Shown: positions 9,137-21,468 of the stretch, piece after piece | How the letters are laid out: each line of letters starts with the position of its first letter | How positions within the stretch are numbered: position 1 is the stretch's first letter | NCBI RefSeq assembly: GCF_003432485.1 | Contig: NZ_QVNQ01000004.1 | Span: 310,001 to 374,000 of the forward strand | DNA: 64,000 bases | From: Actinomadura spongiicola | GTDB lineage: Bacteria; Actinomycetota; Actinomycetes; Streptosporangiales; Streptosporangiaceae | Direction of reading: 5' to 3' | Notes under the pieces: model-generated | Seen by the model: only the letters and a program-made list of their open reading frames with translations | What the model was told of the DNA's origin: nothing | The model's database searches: none | Translations under genes and position numbers: made by a program

Positions 9137-10216
9137 ATGAGCCTGACACTGCTCGCGACCACGCACCGGGTGGCGCCGGGCCTGCTGACCTGGCGCGCCT
9201 GGGACGCGCTCCGGTCGGCGTCCACGGTCGGGATCCGGGCGGGGCATCCGCTGCTGCCGTCCCTGCGCGACGCCGGGATCGTCCCCGAGGTCGTGGACGA
9301 GCCCGACCCGGCCCGGCTGGTCGCGGACGCGCGCCGCGCGGACGTCCTGTGGGTCGCCGCGCCGGACGGCGACGAGGCGTTGATGCGCGAGATCGGCCGC
9401 CTCGTGGTCGAGGCCACCGTCACCGACACGGGCGGCGGGTCGCCGGACGTGGAGGTGCTGCACGGCTCGTACGACCTGCCCGGCGCGCGGCTCCTCGATC
9501 TCGTCTCGGTGATGGACACGCTGCGCCGCGAATGCCCGTGGGACCGTAAGCAGACCCACGCGACCCTCGTCCCGTACCTGCTGGAGGAGGCGTACGAGGT
9601 CCTCGACACGATCGAGTCGGGCGACCACGGCGCGCTGCGCGAGGAACTCGGCGACGTGCTGATGCAGGTGGCGTTCCACTCGGTGGTCGCGGCCGAGCGC
9701 GACGACGAGACCGCGTTCACGATCGACGATGTGGCGGGCGCGATCGTCGACAAGCTCGTCCGGCGCCATCCGCACGTGTTCGGGGACGTGACCGTCTCCG
9801 GCGCCGACGAGGTCAACGCCAACTGGGAGCAGATCAAGGCGGCCGAGCGGGCGGAGAAGAGCGGCGAGGACGCGTCGGCGCTGGACGGCGTTCCGATGGG
9901 GCAGCCCGCGCTGTCGCTCGCCGCGCAGCTCCGGCGCCGCGCCGCGCGCCTGAACGCCCCCGCCGACCTCGCGGAGAACCTCACGGCCGAGCGCGGGGAC
10001 GAGCCCGCGGACGATCTCGCGGACGAGCCCGCGGCGCGCGAGCCGGGCGCGGACGGTGAGCGGGGCTCCGGGAGCGAGGTGGGCGCGCGGCTCTTCGCTC
10101 TCGTCGGCGAGGCGGCGGAGCGGGGCGTGGACGCCGAGGCGGAGTTGCGGGCGGTCTCCCGGGTATTCCGCGATCGTGTCCGGGCGTGGGAGCAACGGCA
10201 ACGGCGAAACCCGTGA
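9137..10216 (+). CDS. mazG: Nucleoside triphosphate pyrophosphohydrolase MazG
   Basis: MazG hydrolyses (d)NTPs, including damaged nucleotides, to NMP and pyrophosphate. The domain begins with DTLRRECPWDRKQTHATL and carries the metal-binding helices EEAYEV near residue 150 and EELGDVL near 169, then RRHPHVFG. The first 120 residues form an extra N-terminal domain, as in the mycobacterial protein. The region from about residue 280 is acidic and low in complexity, and a second MazG domain is absent. ATG 9137 is chosen because it directly follows the SurA-like gene and the protein then begins in conserved sequence. Confidence 0.93.
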   Translation: MSLTLLATTHRVAPGLLTWRAWDALRSASTVGIRAGHPLLPSLRDAGIVPEVVDEPDPARLVADARRADVLWVAAPDGDEALMREIGRLVVEATVTDTGGGSPDVEVLHGSYDLPGARLLDLVSVMDTLRRECPWDRKQTHATLVPYLLEEAYEVLDTIESGDHGALREELGDVLMQVAFHSVVAAERDDETAFTIDDVAGAIVDKLVRRHPHVFGDVTVSGADEVNANWEQIKAAERAEKSGEDASALDGVPMGQPALSLAAQLRRRAARLNAPADLAENLTAERGDEPADDLADEPAAREPGADGERGSGSEVGARLFALVGEAAERGVDAEAELRAVSRVFRDRVRAWEQRQRRNP

Positions 10217-10319
10217 GACCAGCGGAAACGGGAACCCCGGCGAGTCTGATTCGCGAGGTATCGTCCGAAAAAACGCCGATGGGGTGGTACGGCCGCGGTG
10301 GCACGTCTACTCTGAGCGC

Positions 10320-12806
10320 GTGTCAGCTGGGGTTGATGATGATTCCGGGGACCCCGAAGTAGGACCGGGCGTCCCGTTCTCGGCGCGCCCTCGCTCCTCC
10401 CGCCGCTCCCGCCGTCGTTTCTTCGCTCCCTCCACCTCCCGCCGCGAGCGGGCGCGGGCGTTCCGGGGCCTGAGCACGCTCAGCGGCCTGTCGGGGCTCC
10501 TCGTCGCGCTCGTCCTGCTCCCCACCACGTGCGCGGCGGGCATCGGCGCACGCGACGCGGCGCGCTGGTTCCGGTCCGAGCCCGAGGGCTTAACCACCTC
10601 CGGCGTCCCGCAGCGGTCCAGGATCCTCGACGCGGGCGGGCGCACCATCGCCACGTTCTTCTACCAGAACCGGGTGGACGTCCCCCTGTCGCAGATCGCT
10701 CCCGTTCTCCGTATCGCGGTGCTGGCCATCGAGGACAGCCGTTTCTACGACCACGGCGCCATCGACGCCCAGGGCACGCTCCGGGCGTTCCTGAGCAACC
10801 TCGGCAGCGGTCAGGTCACGCAGGGCGGCTCCGGCCTGACCCAGCAGTACGTCAAGAACCTGCTGATCACCCAGGCCGAGTCGGACGCCGAGCGGAGGGA
10901 GGCCCAGGAGGTCTCCGCGGCGCGCAAGATCCGGGAACTGCGGTACGCGGTCGCGCTGGAGAAGCGGTTCACCAAGGACGAGATCCTGCGCCGCTACCTC
11001 AACATCGCCTACTACGGCGACGGCGCCTACGGCGTCGAGGCGGCCTCCCGGCACTACTTCTCCAAGCACGCGTCCGAGCTGAACCTCGCCGAGGCGGCGC
11101 TGCTCGCCGGCATCATCCGCTACCCGTACGCCTACGACCCGACCCAGCATCCGACCGCAGCCCGCGACCGCCGCAACGTCGTCCTGAAACGGATGGCCGA
11201 CCTCGGCTGGATCGACCGCGCCACGGCGGACGCCACCGCGAACCTGCCGATCAGGCTGAAGGTCGACGACGTCAAGAGCGGCTGCGTGTCGAGCGAGGCG
11301 CCGTTCTTCTGCGACTACGTGCAGCGGGAGATCCTGACGAACCCGGTGTTCGGCCAGACGCCGGACGTCCGGGAGAAGCTGCTCAAACGCGGCGGGCTCA
11401 CCATCCGCACCACCATGGACCGGCGCGCGCAGAAGGCCGCGCAGCGCGCGGTGGACGCGCACGTCCCACCCAAGAACTCCGCGGGCAAGGCCGCGGCGGA
11501 GGTGATGGTGGAGCCGGGCACGGGCGAGATCAAGGCGATGGTCGTCGACCGTAGGCTCGGCCCCGACAAGGAGCGTGGCAAGACCTGGATCAACTTCGCC
11601 GCCGACGCCAGCCACGGCTCCAGCATCGGCATGCAGGCCGGGTCCACGTTCAAGGCGTTCACGCTGGCCGCCGCCCTGGACGAGGGCATGCCGTTCGGCA
11701 CCCGCCTGTTCGCGCCGCGCAAGTACACGCCCGTCGGTTACCGCAACTGCGACGGCGAGCGCGTCGGCGACCCGTCCAAGGCGCTGGGCAACGCCGCCGA
11801 CGGTGAGGGCGGCAAGAAGTTCAGCCTCGTCACCGGCACCCAACACTCCGTCAACACCTTTTTCCTCGCCCTGGAGAAGGAGGTCGGCCTCTGCGACTCG
11901 GTCAAGATGGCGGAGAAGCTCGGGATGCGGCAGGCCAGCGGCAAGCCGCTGGAGGAGGTCCCGTCGTTCACGCTCGGGTCCAACCCCGTCTCCCCGCTGC
12001 GGCTCGCGGCGGCGTACGCGGCGTTCGGCGCCCGCGGCAAGTACTGCGCGCCGATCGCCATCAAGAAGATCACCAACGCGGCCGGCGAGGAGTTGGAGGT
12101 CCCGCCGCGCGAGTGCCGGCAGGCCATGGACAAGGGCGTCGCCGACGCCGTCAACCACGTGCTGACCGGCGTCCTCACCAAGGGCACGGCGCGCGGCATG
12201 GGCCTCGGCCGTGACGCCGCGGGCAAGACCGGCACGGTCGACGACTACTCCGCCGCCTGGTTCGCCGGGTACACGCCGGAGCTCGCCGCGGCCGTGTGGG
12301 TCGGCGACCCCCGCGGCGGCTACAAGTACCCGATGGACAGCCTGTGCATGGACGGCCGCTGCTACGGCGCCGTGTTCGGCGCGACGATCCCCGCGCCGAT
12401 CTGGAGGCAGAGCATGCTCGGCGCGCTGTCGGACACGCCCGCGTCCTCGTTCCGCCGTCCGCCGTCCCACTTCTTCAGCGAGGGGTCGGGCGAGGAGAAG
12501 GTCAAGCTGCTCGACGTGCGCGGCCTGAAGCTGGACGAGGCCGTCAAGCGGCTCCGCGCCGCCGAGTTCAAGGTCCGCGTGGGCAGGCCCGTCAAGTCCC
12601 GCGAGTTCGCCAGGGGCAGCGTCGCGGAGATGACACCCGGCCCCGGCTCCGTGGAACCGGGCGAGACCGTGACGCTGCGCGTCAGCACGGGGCCGGGCCC
12701 GCGCGACGGCGATCCGCTGCCGCCGATCCCGCCGATCCCGCCGATCACCCCGCCGCCGACCTTCCCGGCCCTGCCCGGCGAGGGCGGGCAACAGGCCCCG
12801 GGCTGA
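10320..12806 (+). CDS. Class A penicillin-binding protein (GT51 transglycosylase plus transpeptidase, PASTA)
   Basis: A bifunctional peptidoglycan synthase. After an Arg-rich cytoplasmic tail and one membrane anchor comes the GT51 glycosyltransferase (EDSRFYDHGAID near residue 137, then QGGSGLTQQYVKNLL). The transpeptidase follows with SxxK as STFK near 442, SVN near 510 and KTGT near 636. One PASTA domain and a Pro-rich tail end the protein. The GTG at 10320 is preferred: TACTCT lies 6 nt upstream, consistent with a leaderless transcript. Leu codon 91 is TTA (10590-10592), a rare codon in such genomes. It lies 103 bp after mazG. Confidence 0.92.
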   Translation: MSAGVDDDSGDPEVGPGVPFSARPRSSRRSRRRFFAPSTSRRERARAFRGLSTLSGLSGLLVALVLLPTTCAAGIGARDAARWFRSEPEGLTTSGVPQRSRILDAGGRTIATFFYQNRVDVPLSQIAPVLRIAVLAIEDSRFYDHGAIDAQGTLRAFLSNLGSGQVTQGGSGLTQQYVKNLLITQAESDAERREAQEVSAARKIRELRYAVALEKRFTKDEILRRYLNIAYYGDGAYGVEAASRHYFSKHASELNLAEAALLAGIIRYPYAYDPTQHPTAARDRRNVVLKRMADLGWIDRATADATANLPIRLKVDDVKSGCVSSEAPFFCDYVQREILTNPVFGQTPDVREKLLKRGGLTIRTTMDRRAQKAAQRAVDAHVPPKNSAGKAAAEVMVEPGTGEIKAMVVDRRLGPDKERGKTWINFAADASHGSSIGMQAGSTFKAFTLAAALDEGMPFGTRLFAPRKYTPVGYRNCDGERVGDPSKALGNAADGEGGKKFSLVTGTQHSVNTFFLALEKEVGLCDSVKMAEKLGMRQASGKPLEEVPSFTLGSNPVSPLRLAAAYAAFGARGKYCAPIAIKKITNAAGEELEVPPRECRQAMDKGVADAVNHVLTGVLTKGTARGMGLGRDAAGKTGTVDDYSAAWFAGYTPELAAAVWVGDPRGGYKYPMDSLCMDGRCYGAVFGATIPAPIWRQSMLGALSDTPASSFRRPPSHFFSEGSGEEKVKLLDVRGLKLDEAVKRLRAAEFKVRVGRPVKSREFARGSVAEMTPGPGSVEPGETVTLRVSTGPGPRDGDPLPPIPPIPPITPPPTFPALPGEGGQQAPG

Positions 12807-12820
12807 CCCGGTTCAGCCCG
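12799..12820 (+). terminator. Hairpin spanning the PBP stop codon
   Basis: CGGGCTGA and TCAGCCCG (8-bp arms, 6-nt loop) include the TGA stop of the penicillin-binding protein gene. No U-tract follows, as is usual in GC-rich actinomycetes. Confidence 0.5.
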
Positions 12821-12947
12821 CCTTCTCCCGCCCGTGCGACCCGCGCCACGGAACCTCGCCGTGTGATCATCCGGACGGCGGGTAGATCAACGATCGGGTG
12901 TTGACCTGCGCAGATCTTGCGGAAATCCGATCGGGGGGACGATCGTC

Positions 12948-13907
12948 ATGCGAGCCATCGCCGTGTCCGAGTACGGTGCCACACCGGCGCCGATGTACCT
13001 ACCGCGTCCGGTGCCGGGGCCCGGAGAGATCCTGGTGAAGGTCATCGCGGCGGGGCTCAGCCCGCTCGACTGGAAACTCGCCGACGGCATGCTGAAGGAC
13101 TCCGTCGACGCGTCGTTCCCGCTGATCCTCGGCCAGGACGGCGCGGGCGTCGTGGACGAGGTCGGCGAGGGCGTGACCCGGCTGCGGCACGGCGAACAGG
13201 TCTACGGGATCCTCGCCGCGCCGGAGCGGGGCCTCGGCGCGTTCGCCGAGTACGCGATCGTCCGGGAGGACGGCCCGGTCGCCAGAATCCCCGACGGGAT
13301 GATCTACACCGAGGCCGCCGCGGTGCCGACCGCGGGTTCGGCGGCGCTCGCGATGCTGGAGCAGGCGCGGGTCGACGCCGGGCAGACCGTGCTCGTCGTG
13401 GGCGCGACCGGCGGCGTCGGGCAGTGCCTGGTGCGGCTCGCGTCCCTCGCGGGCGTCAAGGTCATCGCCACCGCCCGCGCCGACATGGCCGGCACGATGC
13501 GGCGCCTCGGCGCGGACGAGACCGTCGAGTACTCGCACGGCGACCGCTCCCTGAGCGAACTCAACGCCAAGGTGCTGGCCGTCCACGACGACGGGATCGA
13601 CGCCGTCCTCGACCTGGTCGGCGACACCTCCACCACCGAGAACCTCGCGCGGCTTCTGCGGCCCGGCGGGACGTACCTCAGCGCGGTCTGGGCCGTGCAC
13701 CCCGACTCCATGGAGGCCAAGGGGCTGCGCGCCGTCAACCTGGACGACCGGCCCTCCGCCGCCGCGCTGGAGCGGCTGTCCGATCTCATCGACGCGGGCG
13801 ACCTGCGCGTCCGCGTCGAACGCGAGGTCCCGCTGGAGGACACGCCGGACGCCCTCGCCGTCAACCGGGTGGGCGGCGCACGCGGCAGGACCGTGATCCG
13901 CCTCTGA
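12948..13907 (+). CDS. Zinc-independent medium-chain alcohol dehydrogenase/quinone oxidoreductase
   Basis: A 319-residue MDR-superfamily NADPH-dependent reductase. The N-terminal GroES-like fold (GEILVKVIAAGLSPLDWKL) is followed by the Rossmann motif VLVVGATGGVGQ near residue 150 (GxxGxxG). The structural zinc cysteines of true alcohol dehydrogenases are not apparent, which points to the quinone oxidoreductase (QOR) branch that reduces quinones or enones. The substrate is unknown. The ATG is preceded by GGGGGG. It stands alone after the PBP hairpin. Confidence 0.8.
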   Translation: MRAIAVSEYGATPAPMYLPRPVPGPGEILVKVIAAGLSPLDWKLADGMLKDSVDASFPLILGQDGAGVVDEVGEGVTRLRHGEQVYGILAAPERGLGAFAEYAIVREDGPVARIPDGMIYTEAAAVPTAGSAALAMLEQARVDAGQTVLVVGATGGVGQCLVRLASLAGVKVIATARADMAGTMRRLGADETVEYSHGDRSLSELNAKVLAVHDDGIDAVLDLVGDTSTTENLARLLRPGGTYLSAVWAVHPDSMEAKGLRAVNLDDRPSAAALERLSDLIDAGDLRVRVEREVPLEDTPDALAVNRVGGARGRTVIRL

Positions 13908-13982
13908 TATCGGTTTCGATCCGCGTCCGGCGAGCACTATTTCGTCCCGTTACGGGCATGCAGCCCCACGGGAGGAATTCAC

Positions 13983-14213
13983 ATGAATCAGAGCAGTATG
14001 GGCGGGCGGGACGAGGACGACCGCCGCACCCGGCTCCGTGACATCGACGAGTCCCTCGACCGGTTGCGCGCCGACCTCACCCCGCCGTCCGGCGACGCCG
14101 GTGACAACGTCGACTCCGGCCAGTACCTCGCCGCCCGGGAGGAGCTGGAGGGCCAGATCGAACTGCTGGAGTACGAGCGCGAACGCCTTCGCGTCGAACT
14201 CGGGGAGGACTGA
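13983..14213 (+). CDS. Small acidic coiled-coil protein, function unknown
   Basis: A 76-residue, highly charged protein with two predicted helices (TRLRDIDESLDRLRADL and the C-terminal EELEGQIELLEYERERLR), heptad-like in spacing. The SD sequence GGGAGG lies well placed before the ATG. No family was recognised and no membrane segment or signal is present. It lies convergent to the histidine kinase gene with a hairpin between them. Confidence 0.6.
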   Translation: MNQSSMGGRDEDDRRTRLRDIDESLDRLRADLTPPSGDAGDNVDSGQYLAAREELEGQIELLEYERERLRVELGED

Positions 14214-14230
14214 GCGGTCCGTCCACCATC

Positions 14231-14257
14231 ACGGGCCCCGTCACCGGCGGGCCCCGT
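14231..14257. terminator. GC-rich hairpin between convergent genes
   Basis: ACGGG-CCC-CG can pair with CGGG-C-CCCGT with a one-base bulge. It lies between the small coiled-coil gene (+) and the histidine kinase gene (-) and could end both transcripts. Confidence 0.45.
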
Positions 14258-14268
14258 TGACCTGCGGG

Positions 14269-17248
<2,980 letters not shown>

Positions 17249-17281
17249 CCGACCGGATCCGTGAGCCGGGCCTCGGGTCGT

Positions 17282-17315
17282 CGGGTCGCGGACGGACGAC
17301 CTCGTCCGCGACCCG
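17282..17315 (+). terminator. Strong hairpin after eno
   Basis: The arms at 17283-17294 and 17303-17314 (GGGTCGCGGACG / CGTCCGCGACCC) pair perfectly, with one further C-G pair outside and an 8-nt loop. It lies 34 bp after the eno stop and before the ftsB-like gene, so eno and the genes downstream may be partly uncoupled. Confidence 0.6.
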
Positions 17316-17351
17316 GGCTCCCGCGACTCCGTTCGACCAGGCAGGGGACAC

Positions 17352-17840
17352 ATGGCTGAGGACAGGGCAAAGAAGGGCGCCAAGGACGGCTCCGAGGGCA
17401 GGGCCGCGGCCAGAACCGGGGACAGGGCCGGGGGCGGGTCCGGTCGCGGGGAGGGCGCGCAGCGGGGCAATCCGGCGCTGACCAGCCGTGCCGCCATCCT
17501 CGCCGTGGTGGTGTGCGCCATCGCGCTGAGCCTCGCCTACCCCGTCCGGGAGTACATCGCCCAGCGCAAGGAGATCGCCGACCTTCGCCGGCAGGAGGCC
17601 GCCGCCCGGCGGCAGGTCGAGATCCTTGCCCAACGCAAGCAACAACTCGGTGAAAAGTCGTACATTGAGCGTGAGGCGACGCGAAGGCTCCATTACTGCC
17701 GTCCTGACGTCAAGTGCTACATCGTCATGGACGACGGTCCGGACGACGGGCGCCAGGCCCGCAGGGGCGGACCGACCAGCAGGCCGCCCTGGTACGAGAC
17801 GCTGTGGCGGTCGGTGGAGGCGGCCGACCGACCGCGCTGA
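17352..17840 (+). CDS. FtsB/DivIC-like septum formation protein
   Basis: A 162-residue bitopic protein with a charged cytoplasmic tail, a single membrane helix (AAILAVVVCAIALSLAYPV) and an extracytoplasmic coiled coil (EIADLRRQEAAARRQ), followed by a globular end with LGEKSYIEREATRRL and two Cys residues (HYCRPDVKC). This is the DivIC/FtsB layout; the family links FtsL and FtsQ in the divisome and regulates septal wall synthesis. The position between eno and DUF501 matches Rv1024. The SD GGGGA precedes the ATG. Confidence 0.85.
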   Translation: MAEDRAKKGAKDGSEGRAAARTGDRAGGGSGRGEGAQRGNPALTSRAAILAVVVCAIALSLAYPVREYIAQRKEIADLRRQEAAARRQVEILAQRKQQLGEKSYIEREATRRLHYCRPDVKCYIVMDDGPDDGRQARRGGPTSRPPWYETLWRSVEAADRPR

Positions 17841-17927
17841 CGCGTCCGCCGGAGGGGATGTCGGAGGGGCGGTGCGGGAACGCGTCGTTCGAGGGCGGAT
17901 TTTCGGGAGTGTCCGGGTGGGGACGTC

Positions 17928-18479
17928 ATGATCGGAGCACATGACACGGCCGCGGTCGCGGCCCAGCTCGGGCGGCCACCGCGCGGCCTGCGCCGGGTGG
18001 CGAGCCGCTGCCCGTGCGGGCTGCCCGCCGTCGTCGAGACGGCGCCGCGGCTGCCGGACGGGACGCCGTTCCCCACGCTGTTCTACCTGACGTGCCCGAA
18101 GGCCGCGTCCGCCATCGGAACGGTCGAAGGCAGCGGGATCATGCGGGAGATGCAGGCCAGGCTCGCGGACGACCCGGCGCTGGCGGCCCGCTACACCGCC
18201 GCCCACGAGGACTACCTGCGGCGGCGCGACGAGGCGGCCCGCGACGAGGGGATCGAGCCGCTGCCCGAGGGCATGCAGAGCGCGGGCGGCATGCCGGAGC
18301 GCGTCAAATGCCTGCACGCCCTCATCGCCCACGAACTCGCCGTGCCCGGCGCCAACCCGTTCGGCCGGGAGGGGCTGGACGCCTTGCCCGAATGGTGGCG
18401 TTCCGGGCCCTGCGTCCACGTCGACCCGGAAACAAGTGATCGAGAAACCAGCGAGGCGGAACCAGGGGAGGAACGGTGA
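17928..18479 (+). CDS. DUF501 family protein
   Basis: A 183-residue soluble protein of the conserved actinobacterial DUF501 family (Rv1025 position). Typical stretches are RCPCGLPAVVETAPRL, FPTLFYLTCPK and the Cys/His-bearing PERVKCLHALIAHELA. Several conserved Cys and His residues suggest metal binding, but no function is established. Its stop overlaps the ppx start by 4 bp (GTGA), so the two are translationally coupled. Confidence 0.88.
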   Translation: MIGAHDTAAVAAQLGRPPRGLRRVASRCPCGLPAVVETAPRLPDGTPFPTLFYLTCPKAASAIGTVEGSGIMREMQARLADDPALAARYTAAHEDYLRRRDEAARDEGIEPLPEGMQSAGGMPERVKCLHALIAHELAVPGANPFGREGLDALPEWWRSGPCVHVDPETSDRETSEAEPGEER

Positions 18480-19420
18480 CGCGTGTCGCCGCCGTCGACT
18501 GCGGGACGAACTCCGTCCGGCTGCTGATCGCCGACATCGCGCCGGGTGAGGGCGGCGGGACGCTGACCGACGTCGAACGCCGGATGGAGATTGTCCGGCT
18601 GGGGGAGGGCGTCGACGAGACCGGACGGCTGTCGCCCGCCGCGCTGGAACGGACGTTCACCGCCATGCGCGGCTACGCCGGGCTGATCGACCGGCACGGG
18701 ACCGGCCACGGCCCGATCAAGACCCGGGTCGTGGCGACCAGCGCCACCCGCGACGCCGAGAACCGGGCCGACTTCGTCAGCGGCGTCGTCGACATCTTCG
18801 GTGTCGTGCCCGAGGTGATCAGCGGGGACGAGGAGGCCGAGCTGTCGTTCCTCGGCGCGACCCGGGAACTGGCGGCGCTGCGGCCCGCCCGCCCCTACCT
18901 GGTCGTCGACATCGGCGGCGGTTCCACCGAGTTCGTCGTCGGCAGTTCCACCGCCGACGCCGCCCGCTCCATCGACATCGGCTGCGTGCGGATGACCGAA
19001 CGGCACCTGAAGGACGGTGACCCGCCGTCGCCGTCCCAGATCTCCGGCGCCGCCGCCGACATCGACGCGGCCCTCGCCACCGTCCGCGAGACCGTGCCGG
19101 TCCACGAGGCGCGCACGCTCGTCGGGCTCGCCGGGTCCGTCACCACGGTCGCAGGCATCGCGCTGGACCTGCCGGAGTACGACTCGTCCCGCATCCACCT
19201 GTCCCGCATCACCGCCGCCCAGGTCCACGAGGTGACGCGGCGGCTGCTGCACGCGACCCGCGCCGAGCGCGCCGAGATCGGCGTCATGCACCCGGGACGG
19301 GTCGACGTGATCGGCGCGGGCGCGCTGATCCTGGACCGGATCATGCGGGAGTACGGGTTCGGCGCGGTCGTGGTCAGCGAGCACGACATCCTGGACGGTC
19401 TCGCCTGGTCCCTCGTCTGA
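18476..19420 (+). CDS. ppx: Ppx/GppA family exopolyphosphatase
   Basis: This 314-residue member of the actin-like ATPase fold removes terminal phosphates from polyphosphate or converts pppGpp to ppGpp. Seen are the phosphate-1 loop AAVDCGTNSVRLLIAD, TSATRDAEN, SGDEEAELSF and the phosphate-2 loop VVDIGGGSTEFV. The short single-domain form, lacking the C-terminal HD domain of the E. coli enzymes, matches the actinobacterial Ppx2 position (Rv1026). The start is GTG, overlapping the DUF501 stop. Confidence 0.92.
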   Translation: MTRVAAVDCGTNSVRLLIADIAPGEGGGTLTDVERRMEIVRLGEGVDETGRLSPAALERTFTAMRGYAGLIDRHGTGHGPIKTRVVATSATRDAENRADFVSGVVDIFGVVPEVISGDEEAELSFLGATRELAALRPARPYLVVDIGGGSTEFVVGSSTADAARSIDIGCVRMTERHLKDGDPPSPSQISGAAADIDAALATVRETVPVHEARTLVGLAGSVTTVAGIALDLPEYDSSRIHLSRITAAQVHEVTRRLLHATRAERAEIGVMHPGRVDVIGAGALILDRIMREYGFGAVVVSEHDILDGLAWSLV

Positions 19421-19435
19421 ACCGGGGCTCGTTCC

Positions 19436-20239
19436 TCACCGTCTGAGCTGGGACACCAGGGCGGGGATCAGCACCGCGTTCGGGTTCTGCTGCGGGACGT
19501 AGAGCACCGGCGCGGCGCTGTTGGTCTGCTGGATCCAGACGCGTCCGCCGTCGACCGTCGCGCCGGAGATGGCCGACCAGCTCAGCGACACGCGGTTGCC
19601 GCGGACGCCGCCCGGGTGCACGGTCAGGCCCTGCGCGACGTCCACCGACTCACCGGCGCGGACCCGTCTCGCCAGTTCCTCCACCAGCCGCCGCTCCGCG
19701 AACTCCTGGCACAGTTGGATCAGGCGCCCCCACACCTGCTCCGGCTCGTCCTTCGCGCCGAGCCCGTCCCGTTCGATGACCACCTCGACGCGCGGACCGC
19801 CCCGGAACGGGAACCGTCCCGCCTGGAAGATCCATTGGTGGGCCGGGGCGCGGCCGGAACCGGCCGGTCGCTCCGCCGCCCAGTACGCCACCCACTCCAC
19901 ATGCGGCCACGCGAGCGACGCGTTCCCGTACGCCACGAACCGCTCGTCGGCGTACAGGTGCAGGTCGCGGACGTTCACGTCCAACGGTTGGACGGCCGGA
20001 CCGGCCTCCCACGTCTGCCGGGGGTGCGGCGCCGCGTAGGGCGTCCCGTACCGGGTGTCCCGCTGCGTTTCGCGCCGGGGCTCCTCGTACTCCTCCCGCG
20101 GTCGCTGCTCCCGCGCGGGAAGGCGCAGCCGCGGTGGACGGGACGGCTCAGGGTTGAGGCGTTCCGTCCAGTTCTCTCCGTCCCACCAGCGCAGGCTCCC
20201 CGTGCCGTAGGGGTCTGGATACCAGCCCGGTTGCGACAC
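19436..20239 (-). CDS. DUF2510 domain protein
   Basis: The N-terminus [20 protein letters not shown] is the DUF2510 element, a short Trp-rich motif common at the start of actinobacterial envelope-associated proteins. A charged linker follows, then a roughly 160-residue domain ([20 protein letters not shown] onward) that I do not recognise. GTG 20239 is favoured over GTG 20257 because GGAGG lies 6 nt upstream. It is convergent with ppx across 15 bp. Confidence 0.8.
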   Translation of the reverse strand: MSQPGWYPDPYGTGSLRWWDGENWTERLNPEPSRPPRLRLPAREQRPREEYEEPRRETQRDTRYGTPYAAPHPRQTWEAGPAVQPLDVNVRDLHLYADERFVAYGNASLAWPHVEWVAYWAAERPAGSGRAPAHQWIFQAGRFPFRGGPRVEVVIERDGLGAKDEPEQVWGRLIQLCQEFAERRLVEELARRVRAGESVDVAQGLTVHPGGVRGNRVSLSWSAISGATVDGGRVWIQQTNSAAPVLYVPQQNPNAVLIPALVSQLRR

Positions 20240-20373
20240 TTCCTGCCTCCGCTTCACCCTGCGCCGGGCACCCCGTCTGCCCGACCGGCGAACGCATCGT
20301 ACCGACCGGGAGCGGCTGTGCAGAGAGATGGGCGGAACCCGGCCACCGCCTGTGGCGTGCGACGATCGATGGT

Positions 20374-21201
20374 ATGACGCCCGGCAACGCCCCGTTCGTA
20401 CCGCCCGGATCCGGATGGCCGGAAGACCCCGCGACCCCCGGAACGCCCGTCGCGCACGGCACCGGCGACGTCGTCGAGCTGGCCGCCAAGGCTCCCGATC
20501 TCGACGGGCTGTGCGCCCGGCAGTCGGTGTGCCGGGCGTGCGACCGGCTCGTCGAATGGCGGGAGAAGGTCGCCGTCCAGCGGCGCAGGGCGTTCGCCGA
20601 CGAGGACTACTGGGGCCGGCCCGTCGCCGGATGGGGCGACCCGGAGCCGCGGATCCTGATCGTCGGGCTCGCGCCCGCCGCGCACGGCGGCAACCGCACC
20701 GGGCGGATCTTCACCGGGGACCGGTCCGGCGACTGGCTGTTCGCGTCCCTGCACCGGGTGGGGCTCGCCGCGCTGCCGACCAGCGTCCACGCGGGCGACG
20801 GGCAACGGCTGATCGGCGCGCGGATGGCGGCGACCGTCCGGTGCGCGCCCCCCGACAACAAGCCGACGCCGCTCGAACGCACGACGTGCCTGCCGTGGCT
20901 GGCCCGCGAGGTCGAACTGGTCGCGGCGAGCGTGCGCTGCGTCGTGTGTCTCGGCGGGTTCGCCTGGCAGGGCGTGTGGCCCGCGCTGAAACACGCCGGG
21001 TACGGGCTGCCGCGTCCCCGGCCGAAGTTCGGCCACGGCGCCGAGGTCGAGCTGGCGCCACCGCCGTCCGCGCGGGACGGCGCGTCGGGGCCCGTGCTGA
21101 TGCTGGGCTGCTACCACCCGAGCCAGCAGAACACCTTCACCGGTCGTGTCACCGAGGACATGCTGGACGCCGTCCTCACCCGCGCCCGCGACCACCGCTA
21201 G
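20374..21201 (+). CDS. Family 5 (UDGb-type) uracil-DNA glycosylase
   Basis: Removes uracil and some other deaminated bases from DNA. Motif [20 protein letters not shown], lacks the catalytic Asp/Asn of family 1, a hallmark of family 5, and motif B is [11 protein letters not shown]. Cys residues near the N-terminus (CRAC) and in the middle could ligate the family's [4Fe-4S] cluster. Length 275 residues is normal. GACGAT lies exactly 7 nt before the ATG, with no SD, so a leaderless transcript is possible. Confidence 0.9.
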   Translation: MTPGNAPFVPPGSGWPEDPATPGTPVAHGTGDVVELAAKAPDLDGLCARQSVCRACDRLVEWREKVAVQRRRAFADEDYWGRPVAGWGDPEPRILIVGLAPAAHGGNRTGRIFTGDRSGDWLFASLHRVGLAALPTSVHAGDGQRLIGARMAATVRCAPPDNKPTPLERTTCLPWLAREVELVAASVRCVVCLGGFAWQGVWPALKHAGYGLPRPRPKFGHGAEVELAPPPSARDGASGPVLMLGCYHPSQQNTFTGRVTEDMLDAVLTRARDHR

Positions 21202-21284
21202 CCGGCAATCAGGCCCGCTGTGCCGGGCCGACCCGGAATGTCGGGAATGCTCTCCAGCATGGGCGGGCGTGGGGCAGGGCCTTG

Positions 21285-21344
21285 GCCAAGCGGCCGGGGC
21301 GGTCGGGCCGACCCCGCCCGGCTCGCCGTCCACGGCCGCTTGGC
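21285..21344. repeat. 12-bp inverted repeat in the gap after the UDG gene
   Basis: The arms at 21285-21296 and 21333-21344 (GCCAAGCGGCCG / CGGCCGCTTGGC) pair perfectly around a 36-nt loop. It lies in the 267-bp gap 21202-21468, which otherwise holds no gene I can support, and probably serves as the UDG terminator or as an operator for the NADH dehydrogenase gene. Confidence 0.45.
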
Positions 21345-21468
21345 GCCCCCGTTCGGCCCTGTCCCGCGTCTTTCTGGTGCTTCGTCGGGTGAGATGCAGT
21401 GCTGGACGAAGAAGTTCGCGGTATGGGGCAAGTGCGTGAGTATGTCCTAGGCGGGTACCGCTTCGCAC

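Noticed and set aside
21198..21450. Small reading frames on both strands after the UDG gene
   Set aside because: No SD-start pair and no family resemblance; they run through an inverted repeat and are probably noncoding.
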